From positions 1-22,137 of the forward strand of contig WJLK01000109.1 in assembly GCA_014728565.1 (NCBI GenBank): DNA of 22,137 nt. The letters are read 5' to 3'. The notes below the pieces were generated by a model. The model saw only the letters and a program-made list of their open reading frames with translations. It had not been told where the DNA came from and ran no database searches. Below are positions 1 through 6,725 of the stretch, piece after piece. How positions within the stretch are numbered: the first letter of the stretch is position 1; every line of letters starts with the position of its first letter. A program made the position numbers and the translations under genes. The stretch comes from Candidatus Pacearchaeota archaeon (lineage in GTDB: Archaea; Nanobdellota; Nanobdellia; Pacearchaeales; GW2011-AR1).

Positions 1-408
1 AGCATATGCACTGCTGAAAATATACATCTGTTTTAATTTATCTGAATTTTTAAAAACCTCTAAAATATTTTTCGTTCCCTTAAAATTGCTTCTAAAAATT
101 TCTCTTTTGTCCTTCCATTTTCTTGATAGAGAAACATTGCACGCCAGATGATAGACTTCCTCACAATTTCTTGCTAATTCTATTTCTTGTTCTGATAAAC
201 CAAGATTATTTTTTGAAATATCACCTATTACAAAATCGATTTTTTTACCTTTATTCTTAGCTTTCTTAATTACTGCAGATAATTTTTCACTAGCTTTTTC
301 TTCATCCCTGACAAGAAGAATAAACTCTTTTATATCTTCATTAATCATCTCGTTTAAAAGATGTGAACCAATAAAACCAGTGGTTCCTGTAATAAAAACT
401 CTTGCCAT
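1..408 (-). CDS. Extended short-chain dehydrogenase/reductase (NAD-dependent epimerase or thioester-reductase type), 3' part outside window
   Basis: The frame stays open from the ATG at 408 to the window edge, giving the first 136 residues of a longer protein. It opens with MARVFITGTTGFIGSHLL, the TGxxGxxG nucleotide-binding turn of a Rossmann fold. GDIS (about residue 73) and YHLA (about residue 96) match the conserved Asp and 'HLA' strands of extended SDRs. FSSAY at the edge is where the catalytic Ser strand is expected. Extended SDRs act on nucleotide sugars or, in the male-sterility/thioester-reductase branch, on acyl thioesters; the visible part does not decide which. A TATA-like GTTTATAAAC centred 26 bases upstream supports this start and a leaderless mRNA. 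The catalytic YxxxK lies beyond the window. Confidence 0.85.
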   Translation of the reverse strand, partial: MARVFITGTTGFIGSHLLNEMINEDIKEFILLVRDEEKASEKLSAVIKKAKNKGKKIDFVIGDISKNNLGLSEQEIELARNCEEVYHLACNVSLSRKWKDKREIFRSNFKGTKNILEVFKNSDKLKQMYIFSSAYA

Positions 409-429
409 ATGACAAAAAGTTCATATCAG

Positions 430-439
430 TTTATAAACA
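430..439 (-). promoter_or_regulatory. TATA box for the SDR gene
   Basis: GTTTATAAAC, itself a perfect palindrome, is centred about 26 bases before the ATG at 408. This is the archaeal TATA position expected when transcription starts at the start codon. No ribosome-binding site is seen. Confidence 0.55.
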
Positions 440-484
440 TTTTTATGAAAAATGAAAAAATCTAAGTTTTATAAAAAAGTAGAA

Positions 485-528
485 ATTACCCCTGGTAATA
501 CTGTTTTTTAAAATGATAAAAATCATTT
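485..528. repeat. Two small inverted repeats in the divergent intergenic region
   Basis: ATTACC-CCT-GGTAAT (485-499) and AAATGAT-AAAA-ATCATTT (511-528) lie between the divergent SDR and hydrolase genes. They could be operator sites or RNA hairpins. Nothing else is recognised between 440 and 557. Confidence 0.4.
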
Positions 529-557
529 CCATTCTAATCATCAAAATTACTAAAAGC

Positions 558-573
558 TTTTATACTTTTATAA
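558..573 (+). promoter_or_regulatory. TATA region for the alpha/beta hydrolase gene
   Basis: Overlapping TTTTATAC (558-565) and TTTTATAA (566-573) lie 26-41 bases before the ATG at 599. The distal box would leave a short leader holding AAGGTG; the proximal one would give a nearly leaderless mRNA. Confidence 0.45.
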
Positions 574-598
574 TTTTTAAATAAAAGGTGATATTAAA

Positions 599-1348
599 AT
601 GTATAGCATCAGTGATCTAATATTAACTCATTTTTTTATGTGGAAAAAATTCGATGCAAGAAAAAAACTCAGAATAACAAAAAAAACAATAAAAGGAAGC
701 AATAAAAAAGCAATAATATTCTTTCCTTACTGGACAGGAAAATCATCAATATATGAAAAACTCTCTAAACAATTTCCAGAACACACACTTGTTTTTTATA
801 ATTATCCTAATGAAGTGATGTCAGAAGATGTAAAAGTTTCACTAAATTATATAAATCAGTTACTAAAAGATTCTTCTAAATTAATCAGAAATCTTAGAAA
901 AAAAGGAATAAAAGAGATAACACTTTTTGGTTCAAGTTTTGGTTCTAATATTGCACTTAAACTCTCAACAATGATTATAGTTGATAAATTAATTCTAAAC
1001 ATGATGGATAGAGATATTGCAAAAGTTATTTTTACAAGCCCTGCACTGGTTATTCTGAGAACAAAATTAATTAAAAAAGGATTTAATCTTGATAAACTTG
1101 ACAAAATCTATGAATTTCTCTCACTTGACTATAATATTAAAAAAATAAAAAACAAAAAAATGAAAATTCTAATTTTTTTATCAAAAACTGATATATTCTG
1201 CAGAGTTGATGATTTTAAATCTATTTTCAAAAAAATGGATAAGATGAAATTGAACTATCAGCTAAAAATAAACAGGTTTCTCGGGCACATACCCGGAATC
1301 TACAAAAACATAAAAAATCATAAGGTTATTGATTTTATTGAGGATTAG
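599..1348 (+). CDS. Alpha/beta-hydrolase-fold protein
   Basis: This 249-aa protein has the nucleophile elbow GSSFGS (residues 111-116, Ser113) after a predicted beta strand. A strand ending in LSKTD (Asp198) and a late GHIPG (His230) complete a plausible Ser-Asp-His triad in the right order. A hydrophobic strand, AIIFFPYW (about 39-46), is where the oxyanion-hole strand normally sits. There is no signal peptide, so it is probably cytoplasmic. The substrate cannot be told; lipase, esterase or peptidase are all possible. AAGGTG seven to eight bases before the ATG supports the start. The gene converges on the toxin gene with only two bases between their ends. Confidence 0.7.
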   Translation: MYSISDLILTHFFMWKKFDARKKLRITKKTIKGSNKKAIIFFPYWTGKSSIYEKLSKQFPEHTLVFYNYPNEVMSEDVKVSLNYINQLLKDSSKLIRNLRKKGIKEITLFGSSFGSNIALKLSTMIIVDKLILNMMDRDIAKVIFTSPALVILRTKLIKKGFNLDKLDKIYEFLSLDYNIKKIKNKKMKILIFLSKTDIFCRVDDFKSIFKKMDKMKLNYQLKINRFLGHIPGIYKNIKNHKVIDFIED

Positions 1349-1350
1349 AA

Positions 1351-1602
1351 TTACCTTTCATAAATATTTTTTCTATGACCAACTTTCAAAATATGTAAAA
1401 CTTTAATCTCATTTTCAACATCAATAATTACTCTATAATCTCCAACCCTAAGTTTGAAACCCCTGATTTCTACAAGAGGCTCAAGATATCTAAAAGGATT
1501 TTCTTTACAATCCTGAAGTTTATTCCAAATTCTTTCTTTTATTTCACTACCTAATTTATTCAACTCTTTTAAAACTCTTTTTTCAAAAATAAGCTTATAC
1601 AT
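1351..1602 (-). CDS. relE: RelE/ParE-family toxin (probable mRNA interferase)
   Basis: The 83-aa product has RelE-superfamily length and pattern: an N-terminal strand (YKLIFEKRV), two Lys/Glu-rich helices, then GFKLRVGDYRVII and a C-terminal VGHRKNIYER. Basic residues Arg52, Arg57 and Arg77 and Tyr81 sit where RelE toxins keep their catalytic and ribosome-contacting residues. RelE proteins cleave ribosome-bound mRNA; ParE relatives instead poison gyrase. The gene follows its presumed antitoxin by 15 bases on the same strand and has only a weak AGAG before the ATG, so translational coupling is likely. It appears intact. The RelE rather than ParE call is inference. Confidence 0.8.
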   Translation of the reverse strand: MYKLIFEKRVLKELNKLGSEIKERIWNKLQDCKENPFRYLEPLVEIRGFKLRVGDYRVIIDVENEIKVLHILKVGHRKNIYER

Positions 1603-1617
1603 TTTAAAATTCTCTAG

Positions 1618-1854
1618 TTATAAACCAAGAATTTTCTTAGCTTCTTCCTCAGTATAGAATTCACCTTTTTTAACATTTTCTCTTGCTTCTTTAATCTCTT
1701 TAATAGTTTTTTGGCTTAATCCTGGTTTTTTTTCACACATTTTTGCAAGATAAATCAGTTTTCTAACTAATTCATCGTAACTCTCATTTTTATACTGTCT
1801 AAAATTATCAAGTTCTGCTTTTGTTCTTGGATTTAATCTGATAGTTGTTTCCAT
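1618..1854 (-). CDS. relB: Antitoxin partner of RelE, ribbon-helix-helix-like
   Basis: The product is 78 aa from METTIRLN. The short N-terminal strand TTIRLNPRTKAELD followed by helices resembles ribbon-helix-helix DNA-binding antitoxins. The acidic tail (FYTEEEAKKILGL) resembles toxin-wrapping antitoxin C-termini. An upstream ATG at 1872 would add six residues, but it falls inside the TATA/operator region. The ATG at 1854 lies 25 bases from the TATA centre, as at other leaderless genes here, so I chose 1854. First gene of a two-gene toxin-antitoxin operon, probably repressing itself through the palindromes over its promoter. Confidence 0.72.
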   Translation of the reverse strand: METTIRLNPRTKAELDNFRQYKNESYDELVRKLIYLAKMCEKKPGLSQKTIKEIKEARENVKKGEFYTEEEAKKILGL

Positions 1855-1884
1855 ATACAATTGTATACACATGTATATTTAAAT
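1854..1884 (-). promoter_or_regulatory. Toxin-antitoxin promoter and palindromic operator
   Basis: A TATA-like ATTTAAATATAC (1873-1884, reverse strand) is followed by a near-palindrome around ACATGT (1865-1878) and a perfect 14-base palindrome TATACAATTGTATA (1854-1867). The palindromes cover the space between TATA box and start codon. This is the expected arrangement for autorepression by an antitoxin dimer or toxin-antitoxin complex. Confidence 0.6.
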
Positions 1885-1932
1885 CTTTGCGTTATTAAGA
1901 ATATTGTATTTTAATGATGATTTAAGTATTAA

Positions 1933-3216
1933 CTACTCAATACTATGAACAACTAGTCCTTTGTTAGAAATCTCCAGAGGATGGACATCCTCGTTGTTCT
2001 TCGTGTGTCTCATCTTTCTTACAATTAAAGATCTTGAAAAATCTCCTCCCATGCTTTCAAAACTTATTAAAACAATTCCATCACATACAAACTCACTTAA
2101 AGTATCTCTACTTATGAACTTTCCACTCTGGTCTGCCTCGCCTACTAGAAGTGAGGTGCATTCTAAATCTCTTAAATTCTCTATAAATCCGTAAAGAAAC
2201 CTCTGGACAAAGTAATCTCCAACTACAGGTGGAGAAAAAATAACATCCTCTCCAACAACATCCTTAATTGCAAGCCCCTGTTTTGAAGAAAATATAGGAG
2301 CATTAATAACCAGAGTTGAAAGACTGTCTATAACCAATCTTTTGATATTGTCATCCTCAACAAGATTCTGGATTCTTTTTATTGTCTTTTCTGAAATTTT
2401 TTCAACAGGAATTGATAATATTCTTATCATGCCTTGTTTTTCGAGTTTATCAATATCCCATCCAAACTGCTCTGCCTGATCTTTTATCTGGTCTTCTCTC
2501 TGCTCAAAACTTACATAAAGTCCCTTTTCATTAAATTCTGTAGCTCCTTTAATAAGATACTCCATGCAGAAGATTGTCTTTCCAGTTCCAGGACCTCCAC
2601 ATATAAGTGTCGAGGATCTTTTTGGAAAACCTCCTCCAATAAGTTCATCAAATCCTTTTATTCCAGTTGGAACTCTGTTTGATGCAGATTGTTTTTTTGA
2701 GGTTTTAGAAGTTTTTTCTTTAGGCTTTTGTTCTGCCTGTTGCTCTGAAGGTTTTTCCTCCTCCTGTGTATTTTGTTGTTCTTCCTGTGTAGTCTGTGCA
2801 GTAGGAGTTTGTTGAGAAGGCTGCTCTGCTGTTTGTTGTTTTATGGTTTGTTTTTCTGATGTTGCCGGAGCTTGTTGTTGAGCAGGTTGTTCTGCATTCT
2901 GCTGAATTTCAGAAGAACCTAATTTTTGTTGAGTTTGTTGTTGTACTTGTTGATTCTTCTGTTCTGGTGTTTCTGGTGCAGGAGTTTCTGCAGAGGTTTG
3001 TCGTTCTTTTGTTGTCGCTGGTTTTTGTTCTGCAGGCTGTTGTACTTGAGCTTTCTGCTCTTGAGGTTTTTGTTCTACTGCCTGCTCAGAGAGTTCCTGT
3101 TTTTTAACACTTCCGACAACTTTACTAACAATTTTCTTCACAGGATTTTTAGATTCAGATTTTTTAGAACTCTTCTTTTTAACACTTTTTTTAGATTTAT
3201 CACCTTTTTTTGCCAT
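1933..3216 (-). CDS. KaiC/RecA-superfamily ATPase with long Gln-rich N-terminal tail
   Basis: Residues 181-427 form a KaiC-like domain: RVPTGIKGFDELIGGGFP, Walker A GGPGTGKT (207-214), FEQRED (238-243) and Walker B RLVIDS (293-298). The end RHTKNNEDVHPLEIS is typical of single-domain archaeal KaiC paralogues (KaiC/GvpD/RAD55 group). These bind ATP and are thought to act in signalling or assembly; the partner is unknown. Residues 1-40 are Lys-rich and 41-178 are Gln/Glu/Pro/Thr low complexity, so about 40% of the protein is probably disordered. That is unusual for this family. The tail has no stop or frameshift. A TATA box 25 bases before the ATG supports the start. Confidence 0.85.
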   Translation of the reverse strand: MAKKGDKSKKSVKKKSSKKSESKNPVKKIVSKVVGSVKKQELSEQAVEQKPQEQKAQVQQPAEQKPATTKERQTSAETPAPETPEQKNQQVQQQTQQKLGSSEIQQNAEQPAQQQAPATSEKQTIKQQTAEQPSQQTPTAQTTQEEQQNTQEEEKPSEQQAEQKPKEKTSKTSKKQSASNRVPTGIKGFDELIGGGFPKRSSTLICGGPGTGKTIFCMEYLIKGATEFNEKGLYVSFEQREDQIKDQAEQFGWDIDKLEKQGMIRILSIPVEKISEKTIKRIQNLVEDDNIKRLVIDSLSTLVINAPIFSSKQGLAIKDVVGEDVIFSPPVVGDYFVQRFLYGFIENLRDLECTSLLVGEADQSGKFISRDTLSEFVCDGIVLISFESMGGDFSRSLIVRKMRHTKNNEDVHPLEISNKGLVVHSIE

Positions 3217-3235
3217 ATATAACTAAATAAGAAGA

Positions 3236-3246
3236 TGTTTAAAAAC
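3236..3246 (-). promoter_or_regulatory. TATA box for the KaiC-like gene
   Basis: On the reverse strand GTTTTTAAACATC is centred about 25 bases before the ATG at 3216. No ribosome-binding site precedes the ATG, so the mRNA is probably leaderless. Confidence 0.5.
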
Positions 3247-3260
3247 TTAATGAATGAATT

Positions 3261-3977
3261 TTAAGTTTTAGCTATTTTCCACAATAAATTAAAATATTCC
3301 TCCTGCAATCTAGCAAAATCTTTATTTTGTATTCTTATTGCAAAATAAGGTTGTTTCCAGAAAATATAAAGAACCTTATCATTATAAATAACAGTGGTTA
3401 TTGATGAAAGAAATTTTTTTCCAAGATATTTATAAGAACCATGCTTTAGCTTACTGAATTTAAGTTTTTCTTCAACAATTCCAATCTCTTTTATTTTTAA
3501 ATCAGCAAATTTTATTTTTGCATGATCATTTAAATAACCAATAACATCAATATACTCCTGCCTTATACCAATTGCTTTATAATAATTTTTAGTATTTTGT
3601 ATTATATCTTTTACAACAGTTCTTACTCCCTCTTTCCCCTGAAATAACTCGCATTTAACTTCCTCTCTGGTTCTCTTGGTTATCTTATTTAATTCAGGAA
3701 TTATATTTTTCAGAGAGTTGTATTTTTCTCTGAAAAAATCCAGTAATTCACCAGCATTCAATGCTCTGAAATTCTTGGTTTTATTTTTAATATAACATGA
3801 AACTATGCCTTTATTCATCATTCTCTCTAAAATATCATAAACAGTTGTTCTGTCAATTTCTGCTTTTTTAGATAATTGCAGGGCAGTTAAATCACCTTCT
3901 TCAATTAAAATCAGATAGATTTTTATCTCTCTGTTTTCAAAACCCAGATTTCCTAAAACTTCATTTATCTTTTCCAT
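3261..3977 (-). CDS. TrmB-like winged-helix transcriptional regulator
   Basis: From MEKINEVLGNLGF the product is 238 aa. Residues 1-75 form a TrmB-type winged helix: LGFENREIKIYLILIEEG, then LTALQLSKKAEIDRTTVYDI (recognition region) and LERMMNKGIVS. A 150-residue C-terminal part follows, resembling the effector-binding half of such regulators. An ATG at 3995 would add six residues but lies only about eight bases from the TATA box. The ATG at 3977 lies about 26 bases from it and is preferred. The gene is divergent from the symporter at 4061 with 83 bases between them, so it may control that transporter in response to its substrate; this link is inference. Confidence 0.78.
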   Translation of the reverse strand: MEKINEVLGNLGFENREIKIYLILIEEGDLTALQLSKKAEIDRTTVYDILERMMNKGIVSCYIKNKTKNFRALNAGELLDFFREKYNSLKNIIPELNKITKRTREEVKCELFQGKEGVRTVVKDIIQNTKNYYKAIGIRQEYIDVIGYLNDHAKIKFADLKIKEIGIVEEKLKFSKLKHGSYKYLGKKFLSSITTVIYNDKVLYIFWKQPYFAIRIQNKDFARLQEEYFNLLWKIAKT

Positions 3978-3998
3978 AAATATTATCCAATTCATGAT

Positions 3999-4040
3999 TA
4001 TTTAAATGTTGTGGATTTTCCTCAACTATTATTTTTATAC
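3999..4040. promoter_or_regulatory. Divergent promoter region of regulator and symporter genes
   Basis: The reverse-strand box TTTAAATA (about 3999-4006) sits 26 bases from the ATG at 3977. The forward-strand box TTTTATAC (4033-4040) sits about 25 bases from the ATG at 4061. Both mRNAs are probably leaderless. A repressor bound between the boxes could reach both promoters. Confidence 0.55.
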
Positions 4041-4060
4041 AATTACAATTCAGATTTTTT

Positions 4061-5407
4061 ATGATAACAACTGCAAATATATTATTAATAACTGCATATT
4101 TTTTATCCTGCATACTCCTAGGGCTTTTATCTTTTAGAAGAAAATCAGAAGATAATTTTCTAATTGCAAATAGAAAAGTCAAAATAATTCCCTTAGCTGC
4201 CACTCTCTGTGCAGGATTCATTGGAGGAGGAGAATTAGTAACATTTACTGCACTTTCATTTGAATACGGAGTTTCAGCAATATGGATGTTTGTCGGTGCT
4301 TCAGTAGGTTTATTCACATTTCCTTTTTTAATTGGAAAAAAATTAAAACCACTTGCAGATAATAAAGAATTTCACACTTTGTCAGATTATTTTTATTATA
4401 GATTTGGAAAAAGAACAGGATTTATTAGTGCAATTATTGTATTTATTATGTTCCTTGCTTTGCTTCTTGTGCAGTTTATTGCAGGCGGGAAATTATTATC
4501 AGCAATATCTGGAGAGTCTTATGTCTTTTCAGTTTTAATAATAGGTGCAATTATTTTTTTATATTTAGTATTAGGAGGTTTTAGTTCAGTAGTTAAGACA
4601 GATTTTTTTCAGTTTTTAATGATGATTACTCTTTCATTTGTTCTGATTTTCTCTTTTACAAAACCAATTTCAATAACTCCAGAGCAGTTTAACTTATTTT
4701 CAGCTGGAATAGAACAGATTACTGGTTTTACTTTAATTGGTATCTTTATTCTGTTAATATCAGCAGATATATGGCAGAGAGCTTATTCTTCTGCTTCTGA
4801 AAAAACATTGAAAAAAGGATTTTATCTAGCAGGAATTTTGTTATTAGTTATGGGCATTACTATAAGCATAATTGGCATAGTAGCAAAAAATAATTTTCCA
4901 ACCATTGATTCTCAAGAAGCTTTATATTATGGATTTTCTAATTTACTGCCTTCTGAAGTATTTATATTTGCGTTAATATTTATTTTTGCATCTATTATGT
5001 CAAGTGCAGATACTTTTACTTTTGTTACTTCTTTAAATATAAGCAAGGATTTTATTTCTGGATTTAGAAAAGTCTCTAAAAAGAGGCTTGTAAAAATAAC
5101 AAGACTATCCATATTTGGTTTAATCTTATTATCAATTTTTATTGCAATATTCATACAAGATATAATAGATGTTGTTTTTTCAGTTGTTGCAATAGGATTA
5201 ACTTTAGGACCTGCATTAGTAGGTTCTTTCTTTTTTGATTTAAAAGAAAACGCAGTTTTTTACAGTATCCTTTTAGGATTTTTATCAGCAATATTTCTTA
5301 TTTTAATAGGATACATAACTCCAGAAACCTCTATTATAACTCTACCTGTTTCATTTATAGTTTTGATTCTTTGTCAGATTTTCCAAAAAAACAGAAAATC
5401 TTATTAA
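4061..5407 (+). CDS. Sodium:solute symporter (SSS/SSF family)
   Basis: The 448-aa protein has about 13 hydrophobic segments and classic SSF motifs. GFIGGGELVTFTA (about 52-64) lies in the unwound first core helix region, LGGFSSVVKTDFFQF (about 171-185) matches the family's GG-x-V-TD-x-Q signature, and FASIMSSADTFTFVTSLNIS (about 310-329) matches the sodium-site helix ASxMSSAD. It should import a small solute with sodium across the cytoplasmic membrane. The substrate (sugar, amino acid, proline-like or carboxylate) cannot be read from the sequence. It is slightly shorter than many family members but has both core repeats. Start supported by a TATA box 25 bases upstream. Confidence 0.88.
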   Translation: MITTANILLITAYFLSCILLGLLSFRRKSEDNFLIANRKVKIIPLAATLCAGFIGGGELVTFTALSFEYGVSAIWMFVGASVGLFTFPFLIGKKLKPLADNKEFHTLSDYFYYRFGKRTGFISAIIVFIMFLALLLVQFIAGGKLLSAISGESYVFSVLIIGAIIFLYLVLGGFSSVVKTDFFQFLMMITLSFVLIFSFTKPISITPEQFNLFSAGIEQITGFTLIGIFILLISADIWQRAYSSASEKTLKKGFYLAGILLLVMGITISIIGIVAKNNFPTIDSQEALYYGFSNLLPSEVFIFALIFIFASIMSSADTFTFVTSLNISKDFISGFRKVSKKRLVKITRLSIFGLILLSIFIAIFIQDIIDVVFSVVAIGLTLGPALVGSFFFDLKENAVFYSILLGFLSAIFLILIGYITPETSIITLPVSFIVLILCQIFQKNRKSY

Positions 5408-5427
5408 CCCTTAAAATAATTAAGGGT
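5407..5427 (+). promoter_or_regulatory. Perfect inverted repeat between symporter stop and next ATG
   Basis: ACCCTTAA-AATAA-TTAAGGGT overlaps the symporter stop codon and ends on the base before the ATG at 5428. As RNA it would be an eight-pair hairpin against the start codon. As DNA it could be an operator next to a weak TATA-like CTTATTAA (5400-5407). Confidence 0.6.
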
Positions 5428-6663
5428 ATGCAATTTTCTATTAAAAATCCAGAACTTGAAAAACTAGACAGAGACATGTTCAGTGCTAATAAAATATATG
5501 GAATGGCTCTGAACTCTCTTGGAAAACTTCCCAATATACATGCAGTCAGTGAATTTGTTAAAATTGCAGAGTCACTTAAAGAAAGATTAAAAAAATCAAA
5601 AACAGATGATGAATTTGAAAAATTATTTATTGAAAATTCCCTCTATAATCTAGAAGCTCAGAGAGCTTACCTTGAATACTTCACAACAGGTAAAAAAGAG
5701 AATGTTGACGAACTAATGAAACTGATTCTAGGTGAAAATTCTCTTGAAATAATAAAACAAAGAGCAAAGGAATTTGATTACAAAGGATTCTGGGAATACT
5801 ATCTCTCTTATCAGGAATATACCTATAGACAGATTCCTTCTGATGATGAGTCTCTAAGACCAAAATTCAAGGAAATTTTAGAGGAATTAAAAAAAGACTT
5901 ATTAAAATATGCTGTTGAACATTTTAATTTCCCAGAAAATTATGATTTTGAACTTGTTCTTGGACAACCCTACTCCCAGAGAACATCTTTTCACCCTACT
6001 TTAAGAAGAATGGAAATTTCTCCAAGCTCTTTTTTTGTTTTTAAAGAAAATGAGGTAAAAATAAATGTATGCACAATAATTGATTCTATGTTCCATGAAA
6101 TCATAGGACATGGAAGACAAGAACTAAACTCAAGAAACCTACCTCAAACTTTACAGGATAACTCCATAAATGTTTCTGTACCTCCTTTGCATATTCATTC
6201 AGAAGGAATAGCTCAGATTACTAAGAATTATGCAATTGATTTTATGAAAAAACACAAAGAGAAATACAACATCCAGGATGATTATATAAAACAGATGGAA
6301 TTATCATTTATTCTAGATTCCTCAATAAATTTAAGAATATTCTATGAATATCTAAAATTAAAAAATCTAGAAAAAAAGAATTTTAATATTGAGGAAGAAT
6401 TTAAAAAAATAATTGATAATCACGGACTTTACATCTTATATGAAACTTCTTTTGACTCTCCTCTTACATGCATAAAAAACGCAACCTATACAACAGGACT
6501 AGCTTATATAACAGAAATCTTAGAGGATTTAAAAAAAGAAATAGGAGAGGAAAAATTTCAGGAAAACCACTCTTTAATAAATCAGGCTATTTCAGTAGGT
6601 GTCTGGAATTTCAGAATTCTTCCAAGATTTTTAAGAGCTTATTTAAGAGATAAAATGAAATAA
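5428..6663 (+). CDS. Zincin-like metallopeptidase with HEIIGH motif (M49/DUF885-like)
   Basis: From the ATG at 5428 the product is 411 aa. FHEIIGHGRQ (His223, Glu224, His228) has three residues between Glu and the second His. This is the HExxxH arrangement known from dipeptidyl-peptidase III (M49, HELLGH) rather than the usual HExxH. HSEGIAQ follows, with Glu259 31 residues after the second His; it resembles the third-ligand EExxA of M49 and the EGWA of DUF885 proteins. So a zinc peptidase is likely, but neither family fits exactly. The N-terminal half is helical. There is no signal peptide, suggesting cytosolic peptide turnover. A TTG at 5371 could extend the frame 19 residues into the symporter gene; I prefer the ATG. 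Confidence 0.6.
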   Translation: MQFSIKNPELEKLDRDMFSANKIYGMALNSLGKLPNIHAVSEFVKIAESLKERLKKSKTDDEFEKLFIENSLYNLEAQRAYLEYFTTGKKENVDELMKLILGENSLEIIKQRAKEFDYKGFWEYYLSYQEYTYRQIPSDDESLRPKFKEILEELKKDLLKYAVEHFNFPENYDFELVLGQPYSQRTSFHPTLRRMEISPSSFFVFKENEVKINVCTIIDSMFHEIIGHGRQELNSRNLPQTLQDNSINVSVPPLHIHSEGIAQITKNYAIDFMKKHKEKYNIQDDYIKQMELSFILDSSINLRIFYEYLKLKNLEKKNFNIEEEFKKIIDNHGLYILYETSFDSPLTCIKNATYTTGLAYITEILEDLKKEIGEEKFQENHSLINQAISVGVWNFRILPRFLRAYLRDKMK

Positions 6664-6680
6664 TGTTTTATCAGAAGATT

Positions 6681-6690
6681 TTTTAAACAT
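6681..6690 (+). promoter_or_regulatory. Probable TATA box for the 456-aa gene
   Basis: TTTTAAACAT lies about 40 bases before the ATG at 6726. That would leave a short leader containing AAGAAGG (6714-6720), five bases before the ATG. Confidence 0.35.
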
Positions 6691-6725
6691 ATCTAGCTTT
6701 ATTTTATAGAAAAAAGAAGGTAAAA

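Noticed and set aside
485..510. Intrinsic terminator (hairpin followed by T-run) on the forward strand
   Set aside because: No forward gene precedes it in the window, so an operator or chance inverted repeat is more likely.
2434..3222. Several long open frames antisense to the KaiC-like gene
   Set aside because: They arise from the low-complexity Gln-rich tail read on the other strand. They have no motifs, promoter or ribosome-binding site.
3961..4317. Reverse-strand 118-codon frame over the symporter start
   Set aside because: It overlaps two well-supported genes and has no recognisable domain.
5371..5427. TTG start extending the peptidase by 19 residues
   Set aside because: It would overlap the symporter gene and has no ribosome-binding site; the ATG at 5428 is the more natural start.
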